From assembly GCF_040954645.1 (NCBI RefSeq), contig NC_092806.1, positions 127,246,952 to 127,310,951 on the forward strand: a stretch of DNA of 64,000 bases, given 5' to 3'. The notes below the pieces were generated by a model that was not told the origin of the DNA, made no database searches, and saw only the letters and a list, made by a program, of their open reading frames with translations. The DNA comes from Diabrotica undecimpunctata. Its lineage: Eukaryota; Arthropoda; Insecta; Coleoptera; Chrysomelidae. Both the position numbers and the translations under genes were made by a program. Positions 54,891 to 64,000 of the stretch are shown one piece after another; within the stretch, counting starts at the first letter, position 1; the number at the start of each line of letters is the position of its first letter.

Positions 54891-56280
54891 TAGTTTTATT
54901 TGCTCTATTTAATTGTATTGTTTCTTCCAAGCTCTAGCAGTGTACAGCTCTAGCAGTGTATGTTAATTTAATATATTAACATGTTTCAGCAAACCTTTTC
55001 TTTTCGATAATATGTTCCAATATGTCGCATATGCGTAGACTAAATTTACGCACACATATTTTGATTAGTTAATTCGTTTATATGCAACTTACTACCTTTC
55101 ATTCTTTTCCAAAAGAAGTCAAAAGAAATTTATACATACTTAATTTGAGAAAAATCTTCCCGTTCCTTCTATTCATCATTGTACACGTGCAGTGGAGCCG
55201 GGTGATTCCTTTGTCCTTCGCCGCACGCTGAAGTATCGATTGTCTCGTCTTTCTTTTCTTGCCAGTTTCTTTGTTTTTGTAGTATAAAAATTAATTTTAA
55301 AATGGATTGTTATGTTTTATATTCTTCAGGGTGGATTTATTTTATTATTTAATTTAATTTTTTTAATTTCATCGTTTAGTGACATAAAAGTGGCAACGTA
55401 AGTTTATACAAGTTATGTTGTTTATAAATGTTAAATTAAGATGAGCTAAGGATTTTAAAAAATCTATACTTTTACACATTTATACATCAAAACAAAATGA
55501 AAAAGATAAGCTCTATTTTTTGTGGCATCTTAATCTCAAATTTTTATCTAAAACTAAACCTCTAATGAACAAGAAAGACGAAGAATTGTATTCATAAAAT
55601 ACCTTGTGAATGAGAACATTTTTATTTAGGTGAAACGTCAAGACCATTAGATGTTAGAATAAGTAAACATCAATCTTATATTATAAATAGAGAACTTGAA
55701 AGATCTCAACTATATCTATCTCAGTCAAGTCATCTACTTTAAATTGTACTTTAATTTGTATAATGTATAATGTCTGAATTGTCAATATGAATGAGTCAGA
55801 TAAAGTTAAATTATTAGAAGAATTTTTATTAAGCAATAGAAACAAAATTTGTTTAATATATTAATACTTTGTACTTTGAGAGAACGATTTCCGAAGTGGA
55901 AAGCGAAACTTAATTCTAAGGTAAAATTGTGGCTTATTCCCAACAATAATAGTAAAATATTATCTTCATTGTTGACACATGATAGTTTAAACAAAAATTA
56001 ATTAATTAATAATTTAAATAGTTATATATTCTTCCTAAGATACCTCTCTTAGATGGTATCTCCGTCTAAGATTTCTACTTTTCTAGCCTCTTCCTCAAGA
56101 AGTTCCTTTTTTTAAGTTTCCATTGTTCGACTTCTTTTTCTGCGCCTTTAAAGATTCCAATGTAAGCCATCCTTCCTAATAATACCTGCAGGTTTTCTTA
56201 ACGAATGACCAATCCATTTCCAATTTCCTTTCATAATTTCCCCTCTCGGCCTATTCACTCCCACAAATATTCGAGTTCAC
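54890..56280. other. No gene seen; AT-rich spacer
   Basis: Nothing recognised on either strand. Confidence 0.4.
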
Positions 56281-56475
56281 GATAAACACTGTAGGTGAAA
56301 GTATGTAACCTGTAGAAAACTATATATTATTATATATATCACGTTACGAATATTTTCTGGGAAGTAGTAATATAAAAGATTCTGCCACATTTGATCGCTG
56401 TGTACAGAATTAGAAGCCTTCTTAAAATCACAAAAAATCGTGTAGCGATTGGCGAAACGAGTTTGCCATTCTGTA
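56280..56475 (-). pseudogene. RT scrap
   Basis: The minus strand reads RYTIFCDFKKASNSVHSDQM, a match to the RT region-A motif (FDFKKAFDSV). Only about 60 codons. Confidence 0.45.
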
Positions 56476-56479
56476 TTCT

Positions 56480-57175
56480 GTTCTAAAACTTTACATTAAG
56501 CACATACATCTCGTTTGTTTCCTATATTTTGCCTGTTTTTACCTAAATACTCTTCCCCTCAATACTACACGATACACGTACGGTATGTATTAATACAATC
56601 TGTTTTTTTTTTAGACCAATAAGCCATTTTATTGTGACCTAAGATTGAGAAACAATAATGTTTAAAGGTTTTTCCAAAGGTGTCCTTTTATTTCCTTTCA
56701 ATGGATGGACACCTTCCAATGGTGTCCTTTTAATTATTTATGTGAAACATAAATTATTGTCCTAGTCAGTGCATGCACTATATTCTGCTTTTACGTTGGA
56801 AACTAATCTAGGTTAAAATGCTTCGCCCTCTTGAGTCTTCTTGTTAGCCCGTTTTGTCCAGCAGCTCGAAAGACTCAACGCTAGTATGATTATGGACCCT
56901 TTTTATGATTACCTACAAATTTTCTTTCTTTGTCGACCATTTCAATGCCCAGGTCTCTGAATATCTTTATTTCTATTGTAACAACAAGCATTTACTATAT
57001 TTTTCAGTACTTTATTCTAAAATCGTTAAATAACGTTAGTATTGCTTTGTTTGGTGTGTACTCACAATGAGCCTTACTAATTATCCAAAGTCGTACTAAG
57101 AAATTTCCCTTCGTTTGCGTTAGGCACATGCTGGTTTAATTATTCTATTCTTATATTCGTGAAGTGTATGTGGAC
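56480..57175. other. No gene seen
   Basis: A short local repeat (AAAGGTGTCCTTTTATTTCC and AATGGTGTCCTTTTAATT, 56685-56740) is the only structure. Confidence 0.4.
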
Positions 57176-57178
57176 ATA

Positions 57179-57430
57179 CTAAAATTCTTTAAGCTTTATT
57201 CGCCATTTATTGGTCCAATCGGTTACTTGGTAAATGGCTGCCTGTAATTTTTTCATTGACTGGTTATACTTGTTGTCCTCTGCGATTATAGCAGTAGCAT
57301 AAGCATAGATATATAATACAAATAGACCGATAGCTGCAATACATGCCTTTCTCCCATTACAACAGAGAAAACTGACGCAAAGCAGCCCTTGCATGTCTTT
57401 CTAATTCTACTTTGCCAGGTTTATCGGCCA
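57179..57430 (-). pseudogene. Jockey-like RT scrap
   Basis: The minus strand reads YAYATAIIAEDNKYNQSMKK, then LQAAIYQVTDWTNKWRIKL, the block after the catalytic YADD (here YAYA) of jockey-type LINEs. The upstream half pairs with an inverted partner at 57450-57576. Confidence 0.7.
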
Positions 57431-57576
57431 CGTGGCCACATTTAGGTCACATGGTCGATAAACCTGGCAAATTAGAAAGATGCAGGGACTGCTTTGCGTA
57501 AGTTTTCTCTGTAGCACTGGAGGAACGGGTTGTTAATGCAACGATCAGTATATCTTGTATTATATGTTTATGGGTA
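57303..57576. repeat. Head-to-head inverted repeat of a LINE segment
   Basis: Arms 57303-57430 and 57450-57576 are diverged inverted copies (GCAAAGCAG.CC.TGCAT and TTTGCCAGGTTTATCG occur on both arms). They meet at a central GGCCACGTGGCC palindrome. A third copy of the same sequence is at 63820-63920 in plus orientation. Confidence 0.8.
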
Positions 57577-57949
57577 TATTAGTCAATTTGACTATAACCT
57601 TCTAAGTTAGCTGTCCGAAACTTTCTCGGATTATCAAGTCAAACATAAAAGAAAGTTTCTTAGAATTCATACTTTCTTTGATTTCATAGGTTACTTCTTT
57701 CTATGTTCGATTTAAACTCAGATCTAAAATTAATTGTTCGAACGAAATAAGTTTCGTTTTTTACAGTGTGTTGGACGGGAGCAATTTTATAACATGATTT
57801 TAAATGAAATTATATGGCAAATAACAATATTATTTGAAAGCTCTTCTGTCATTCTATAGATTCCTAGATTTGTGTGCAATGCGCTTTTTCCTTGCATGTT
57901 AGTATTATCTTGGTTTCCTCTGAGCAATATGTCTGGTTTAGCCCCATCA

Positions 57950-58180
57950 GCACTTCAACGTGGAACAGGTCCGTGGAGAAATGATAATCCAATACGAAAA
58001 ATCGATCAATGTGAATTTTCTGGTGAGTGTAGGGAAGATAGACCAAAGAAGGCATGATGGGAGGTTGTTAGACAAGATATGTCTGTTAGGGAATTTAATA
58101 TGGGACATATTTTGCGTGAATAGACTCAACATATGTGGGAAAAGACAAAAATTGTATATTTGTGCTAGCAAATAAGGGGA
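57950..58180 (+). pseudogene. Possible LINE endonuclease scrap
   Basis: RGEMIIQYEKSINVNFLVSV resembles the RGE.L..F....L.V.NT block of LINE endonucleases, but the rest does not clearly follow. Low confidence. Confidence 0.3.
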
Positions 58181-58499
58181 CAGAAATACACACTGCTGCA
58201 AAATATATCTAAGATCGAAGAACCAAAAACATCGAAGGACGAAAGAATTCAGTCGCTAAACATGAACAAACATTTTAGGACAGCTATTAACAGAAATTAG
58301 AAAATTACATAAAAATAGTAGACTGCGTGCATTATTTGATTACAATAAATCTGTGATGATATGAACATTTCATAATTTATTATAAAGATATAGAAGTCGC
58401 GACTGTAGGTGGAAAGCTTACAGTTCTGTCAGTTAATTCACAAACGAAGTAAATATGAAACAAGAAATCAAGAGATATCACAACCTATAACGTCTACTG

Positions 58500-59270
58500 C
58501 TTAGTGTAGATCTCCTTCAGTTATCTCTAGTGTATCCGATATTGTGCCGTGTAAATTTTTTTGTGGTAACCCTCTTCAGATCATTCGACTACCTGTTGGA
58601 GTTCTTCCCCTACCTCTATATCGGTATATTGGTTTTAAATTGTTTAAATATATTAGTCTACCACCGCTAATTTTATTCGAATTTTAACTTTACAAATGTT
58701 ATTATCTCGACCTGCTTGTGGCCCAGATATTTGTAAGATATTACATAGTCAATTTCTGCATCATTTATGTTGCTGTTAGTGTTAAGTTTGTCATAAATTA
58801 GGTCTTTTTAAGGATAATTTTTAGACCTACCTTGGCCAACACAGTGATTAGTGTACTTAACTACTTTTAGGCTTCTTTAATACTGTGTGACATTAGCGTA
58901 ATATCGTCTGCGAAATGGTTTAATTTTTCACCATTGATGTTGATTCCTATGTTCTCCCACTGAAGTTTCTGAGTTCAATTTTAAATGTAGATTATTACTT
59001 TTACACTTACTGTTGTGCTTGTATATTATGTAGGTATAATTTTAATTAATATTGTATATCTGCAATCTACTCTACAGTCCATCAGTCTAATTTTATTTAT
59101 TAATTCATTAAAGAAAAACAGACTTAGGCGGTCTCCTTTTCTGATTCCTCCCAGTGTGGGTACATTTTTTGTCATCTGCTTTCATGCTCTTATTTTTGTG
59201 GTGTTATTTTTATTCGAACCCTGTATTATGTTTATGGTTTCTTTCTCTTTTAGTATGCCTGTTATATTAT
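58500..59270 (-). pseudogene. LINE RT relic
   Basis: The minus strand from 59270 reads NITGILKEKETINIIQGSN, then PTLGGIRKGDRLSLFFFNEL (compare GVRQGDPLSP.LFN), a broken FADD region with GINIKWEKIKPF near 58930, and IDYVISYKYLGHKQ near 58730. 5' and 3' truncated. It ends at the TTAA of the piggyBac element. Confidence 0.65.
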
Positions 59271-59277
59271 GACTTAA

Positions 59278-61540
59278 CCCTAGAATACTAACCATCGTAA
59301 TTTTTACGACGCCAATGTCGTTGTTGTATGATATTGTGGAAGGGGTACACCAATATCTCTCGCCCGCTGGCCCCGCTCATTTATTCTTACATTAGTGAAT
59401 ATCGAAACGTTTTACAAGTACAGTTACGCCGACATTATTAGTGAAGTGCATGAGTACAGCTTCGTAAATATTACGAAGGTAAGTAATAACGTTATAATTG
59501 CAGAAACAACGATATTATCAGTTTTGTTTTTTTTTTAGTGTGAAATATGAATACGAAAAATAGAGGCATGCACAGACCTCTCACGCAGCGAGAGTTGGAA
59601 GCTAAGTTGCAATTGTGCCTGGAAGAACATGGTCAGATGAATCGGATAACAATTCTGATAAATCAGAAAGTGGATCTGAAACAGAAGATGCTGTTTTAGA
59701 AGCATTCAGTCCATCTGAATCAGAGTTCGAACCATCAAGCGAAAATGACTAAGATTCCGACCATAACTTGCCATCCAATAGTAAGAAAAGAAAAAGAAGT
59801 TCTAAAAAGAGTAATGAGTTGGAAAAACAGTTTACTTCACTGTTTTCAAGAAAAGAAAGTAATGGCTCTAAAATTGACAAGGAAAAGATATTTCTTGCTC
59901 AGCAAACTCCATCAAACGAAGAAGAATCTCCAGAAATTGCAGCTAAAGAGAAGCAAACTCGGTTGCCGTCGAGTCTAAAAGGTAAAAATGGACACAGATG
60001 GTCCTCTCAACCAAAGATCGCTACTAAAACTCCAAAACGTAACTTCCTACATTTTGTTGAAGGCCCCTCTGATAAAACCAAGGAAGCACAAACAAAAAAA
60101 TTGTAGGATATACAAATGCTGAAATTTCTGTTAGGGCACAAAAATATAAAGTCGAAAAACTTACAAACTCGAAAGTGAATATTGACGAATTACATGCACT
60201 CCTAGGACTACTTATTTTTGCTGCTGCCCAGAAGACAAATGTTTGATGACAAAATTTCTGGTGCGATATATAAACCAACTATGGGCCGGGAAATATTTGA
60301 ATTTCTTATAAATTTTTTACGTTTTGATGATAAAATGTCTAGACCAGACAGAAAAGAAACAGACCTATTATAAGACATTCATGAAATATGGGATGATCTT
60401 GTTACAGAACTGCAAAACGTCCTATAAGTCCGGATCATACCTAACAATTGATGAGCAGCTACTGGCTTTTAGGGGAAGATGTATATCCCAAACAAGCCAG
60501 CCAAATATGGACTGAAAATAGTAATGCTGTGTGACGTAGGTACCAAATATAATATGTTCGATGCAGAATTGTATTTAGGAAAGAGAACTAAAACCAATGG
60601 ACTGCCTCTAGGAGAGTATTATCTAAAACAATTAACTCAGGGTGTGTACAGAAGTAACCGTAACATAAACATGTATAATTGGTTTACGTCAGTAGCGCTA
60701 GCATCAGATCTCTTAAAACCTCCTTACAATTTAACTGTAATTGGTACTTTATAGCAAAATAAAAGAGAAATGCCTCCCGAGATGATAAATCTCAAAAATC
60801 GTGAAATTGGTCATTCCTTATTTTGCTTCGATGGTGAAACAACAATGGTACCCTATAATACAAAAGTAAATAAGTCTGTGCTTCTTCTGTCCAAATCTTC
60901 TTCTTCTTCTGTCCAAATCTTTGGTCTTCAACCAAATGTGCGGAAACATGAACATCTCCAGAAAAACAAGAAGATGGCCTCTTTGCCTGTTCTATGGCAT
61001 GATAAATATAGCATGCATAAACTCTTGGATAATTTATAATCATAACCAACAACGACAGCAGAAAAAAACCATCACCAGAAAAAAATTTATGGTCATTTTC
61101 TCTGTCTGAACAACTGACAAAGCCTTGGCTACAGCATCGTGTAAATTGGTCAACTTTGAACCGCTCGGTAAAGTTGCTTATTAAAAATATTTTAAATCTG
61201 GAGCCGCAGCAAGAGCGAATATGCCCTATTGTGTCAAAACGTGCCATGTGTCAATTTTGTCCATCTAAAAAACGTCGAATGACAACTTATCATCGTGAGC
61301 ACTGCCACCATTTTCTTGTGAACATCGCGCCTTTTGTTGTCAGCAGTGTAGTTCTAAAATATGTAGAATTTATGATTTTTTTGTGATTTTTAGGATTTAG
61401 AAACATCTCTTTGTTCAAAATAATTTGTAAAATTAATATAAATAAAACACTTTTTCAGTGACCACATTTTTTTTCTCAGCGTAGTAAATTTTACGATGGT
61501 TAGTGTAAATAAAGATAAAAATAAGGTTGGTATTCTAGGG
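59278..61540 (+). mobile_element. piggyBac element relic, 2.26 kb, with TTAA-type ends
   Basis: Left end follows TTAA (59274-59277) with CCCTAGAATACTAACCATCG. The right end is the complement of CCCTAGAATACCAACC, ending at 61540 and followed by TAAA, a one-base decay of TTAA. The inner motif ACTAACCATCGTAA is adjacent to the outer repeat on the left but separated from it by about 20 bp on the right. This asymmetric arrangement is known in piggyBac ends. The interior holds a decayed transposase. Confidence 0.88.
59547..61386 (+). pseudogene. piggyBac transposase relic
   Basis: ATG at 59547 starts RGMHRPLTQRELEAKLQ, then shifts into an acidic N-terminal region (SDESDNNSDKSESGSETEDA) and a basic stretch (KKRKRSSKKSNELEKQ, 59768-60106). 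Core blocks follow over broken frames: GREIFEFLINFLRFDDKM near 60295, YLTIDEQLLAFRGRC, YIPNKPAKYGLKIVMLCDVG near 60480, NMYNWFTSVALASDLLKPP near 60670 (the usual DNWFTS Asp is Tyr), and LFCFDGETTMVPYN near 60820. A TTC-rich tract at 60885-60920 marks a deletion of the central catalytic Asp region. CSRKTRRWPL-like RKTRRWPLCLFYGMINIACI and the Cys-rich C-terminus (MCQFCPSKKRRMTTYHREHC) follow. Inactive. Confidence 0.9.
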
Positions 61541-61544
61541 TAAA

Positions 61545-62725
61545 TCCAAGACTTAAAAAATAGACAAAAACAACTATAATAGTTCGTGCATAAAGTAGTA
61601 AATTAAAAATCAAATAAAAGCGAACAAATTGACTAAACATGATAATGTAGATATAAATTAAACTCTACAACTTTATTATAATTATTAAATGAAATTTAAA
61701 ATGTCCCCTTACACATTACATTTAATAATCGTAAAGTGTGTAGAAGTGTAATATTCCCTCCAGTTTTTATTAACGCTACAGTCGCATTGGAGTAGGCGCT
61801 TCAAACGCATGACCTTCAAGTGACATTGAACACAACAATAAAGACGCACAGCACAAGCATCCAATATTTTAAAGGGGCACTGTCGGAATACAGATAGGCA
61901 ATAACGTTATATGGAAATTACACACTTTTTGTTGTTTTGTACCCTTGACCTCTCCTTGAACCCAAAAGAATAATAAAAAGTGTACATACAGATATTATTT
62001 CTTGTTTGAAATTCTTACATCGCTCGTTAATATTAACGAATGTAGTAAGTATGGTCATGTAATTTGATTGCGCAACTTTAATCTTACCGGATGTCCGGTA
62101 ATATCTGCAAAATAAAATGATAAAAGTTTGTTCTGTGCATTTGATGTGGGATTATCTTTTATGTTTTTTATTCTGGTGTAAATATTGATAGATAAAAAAC
62201 GTTTTTAATTATAGATTTTAATTAAACTGATACGAATATGGTATTGTGAACAAATGTGAAAATCTAAATTGTAAACAAAATGTATTCAGAATCAGTGGCG
62301 GTTTATGATATTTGAGTTTAGGAACAAAAAATATTCCAAATTTTTTTTTCATGCAAATTTGATGCTACTCGAATAAAGGATCTTTTCTATGGGAATAAGC
62401 CACAATTGATTGTAATGACGATTACATTTTACATAAAAAGTTTGACGTTATGATTTCCACTCCGGGTGTTCTCAAAATCGTTCTCGAAAAAGATTATTAA
62501 ATAATTTAGTTGAAAAATGATGTGTATAACCGCCAAGATTGTTGACAAGGTTATGTCATGTCAACAAAATTGGAGGTTGATTCACTTTTGCCCACTGTGT
62601 TATAGGCAACAGCCACATTTGGCTGAAAATATGTAAGAGTGGATGTTTTGCCCCATGGATAATTCAAACTCTGATTATTATTAATATGTACTCAGTATTG
62701 TTAATATGTACTGTAAATGTTTGTA
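61545..62725. other. No gene seen; AT-rich spacer
   Basis: No recognisable coding or repeat signal. Confidence 0.4.
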
Positions 62726-62729
62726 TGCG

Positions 62730-63817
62730 TGTATGCTGTAAACCAGTTATCCATTGTCAAGTTAACGCGTGAACCAGAAATGTGTTTGCACAATATTAAA
62801 GCCACATCTTAAAGCCACTAGGTTTGTTAGAAAATTTGCATGGTCCATCGGGTTGGGAATCCCACGTAGACTTCCATTTTTGAAGGGTAAAATACTTTTG
62901 AATCAAAAACTACAAATATCTTGAGTCCGTATTTATTAGGTTTTGAGGGAATGTACTAACGGAACGAACATTTCCCTCTGAAAGCAGGGAGAATCTCGTC
63001 AATGGTAACAAATGCAGAATGATTATAACCATTTTGACAATTTTTTACGAACTGGTCAAACACCACACGAATGGGAGCTAGCTTGTCAATTTTTGATCGC
63101 TCTGCACCTGTTTCCTTATCATCACACCCAATGCAACGAAGAAGAAATCGGAACCTTTGTAGAGTCATCGTGAGATAAAAAGTTTCTATAGCATAACCAT
63201 CTCTCTTCCAAACGGCTTCTGAGCTGGCACGATTACAGTGACCTAGCCCAGATAAATACAAGAGTCCTATGAAAGCACGGATTTCCATTTCATCAGTGAG
63301 ATTAGCATTTTGCTCTCGCGAGTAGTTTTCTTGAATAGAGGCTATGTATTTATTTGTATTTTCCACAATGTTACCAATTATCGTGCCAGCCAACAAATAA
63401 TTCCAAATCCCGACAGCGTCCTTTAAATTTTTAGTACTTTTTGTAGGTCCTGTTAAGCGAATTATTATGTTATCCTGTCTTGTTCTAGTAGTTCTTGGCT
63501 TTGGATGATGCTTCTTTCAGCGAGTTGTACGGTTCTTGCCTAAAACAGTAACAATTTAGCATGACTTGCTAATACATATTCTAGTTTTTTAACATAACTG
63601 TATAGAAAAGATGGGCAGACTGACGAATCGCAACTGTTTCATCTGCATCTGATATCTTCTGTTCTGATTCACTGTCGTGATTTATAACTTCCTCAATGTC
63701 CTGTTGCTCTTCCTGTGATTCATATTCGCATACCACTGATTCAATATCATTATTATCTAGTCCTACTTCTTCTAAAAGTTTCTGCAAGTAAGCTTGCTTG
63801 GGATAAACCCGACCCAT
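62730..63817 (-). pseudogene. Second, unrelated-copy piggyBac transposase relic
   Basis: The minus strand starts at 63817 with an acidic N-terminus (EYESQEEQQDIEEVINHDSE). After a break it reads KHHPKPRTTRTRQDNIIIRL and KNLKDAVGIWNYLLAGTIIG. The intact stretch 62956-63396 continues with ENYSREQNANLTDEMEIRAF, IGLLYLSGLGHCNRASSEAV, LQRFRFLLRCIGCDDKETGA and FVTIDEILPAFRGKCSF. Beyond the stop at 62956, YIPSKPNKYGLKIFVVFDSK and MEVYVG follow, with a decayed DNW block near 62750. C-terminus absent. Block for block it differs from the 59.5-kb relic, so it is a separate family. No TTAA ends found. Confidence 0.87.
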
Positions 63818-63819
63818 TA

Positions 63820-63920
63820 GACAGAGATGCAGGGACTGCTTTGCGTCAGTTTTCTCTGTCGCTCTGGGGGAATGCGACTGTATTGGAGCAATCAGTCTAT
63901 CTTGTATTATATATGTCGAT
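63820..63920 (+). pseudogene. Jockey-like RT scrap (third copy of the 57.3-kb segment)
   Basis: GATGCAGGGACTGCTTTGCG and the following ~90 bp match 57480-57576. Translated, TVLEQSVYLVLYMSMIL resembles the QGTVLGPVLYLLYMSDI block of jockey RT. Confidence 0.5.
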
Positions 63921-64000
63921 GATCTTGGTGGTTATAAACACCGATTTCAACTAAATTATTTAATAATCTTTTTTGGGAAGGATATATAAAATAAAAAAAT

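Noticed and set aside
1..64000. tRNA, rRNA, CRISPR arrays, bacterial operons or integrated bacterial DNA
   Set aside because: No cloverleaf with A/B boxes, no rRNA-like blocks, no regularly spaced repeats, and no dense collinear open frames were seen.

Overview
The window is eukaryotic, AT-rich DNA that reads as an arthropod genome, most likely an insect. The evidence is the mix of element families: jockey-like, I-like and related LINEs, Tc1/mariner, Tigger/pogo, piggyBac, hAT and Harbinger-type MITEs, Penelope-like hammerhead modules, a Ty3/gypsy element and a DUF4780-like gag domain. A beetle or related insect is plausible, but the species cannot be named from sequence alone. I see no bacterial operons, CRISPR, rRNA or tRNA genes. 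No convincing protein-coding host gene is visible. The only host-like signal is a short CpG-rich stretch ending at a splice-donor-like site near 46.1 kb. Almost every coding trace is a transposable element, usually broken.

Layout. 0-7.4 kb: LINE fragments, a 2.1-kb Tc1/mariner element with long terminal inverted repeats (715-2808), and a LINE interrupted by a 454-bp MITE (4141-4594), followed by an antisense LINE. 8.6-11.6 kb: a 2.96-kb DNA transposon with 30-bp terminal inverted repeats and a 638-codon frame for a DUF7869-like, putatively DDE/RNase H-fold protein, closed only by two in-frame stops. 11.9-16.3 kb: a hAT-type MITE, a mariner relic and a 971-bp foldback element. 17-27 kb: AT-rich spacer, LINE relics on both strands, a solo LTR, hammerhead-like modules and a gag-like fragment.

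27.1-37.9 kb is a nest. A Tigger/pogo-like relic contains an (AT)n tract, and that tract is split by a nearly intact 8.46-kb Ty3/gypsy-type retrotransposon (27261-35724). Its LTRs are near-identical apart from a 53-bp indel. It encodes gag (549 aa) and pol (protease-RT-RNase H-integrase), with a canonical -1 slippery heptamer at the end of gag. 38.5-48.8 kb: LINE relics, including one LINE inserted into another with a 14-bp target duplication. 49.9-54.9 kb: an I-like LINE with its own 347-bp LINE insertion (12-bp duplication), a GT-repeat-invaded zinc motif, and an antisense LINE with RNase H. 56-64 kb: LINE scraps, a head-to-head inverted LINE repeat, and two different piggyBac relics, one with TTAA-type ends.

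The elements do not form a shared pathway. The window is a record of nested insertions in which target-site duplications, open frames and LTR identity give the order of events. The youngest clear insertion is the Ty3/gypsy element. The least familiar object is the DUF7869-like DNA transposon, and the most unusual recurrent structure is the set of hammerhead-ribozyme-like cores scattered through the window.
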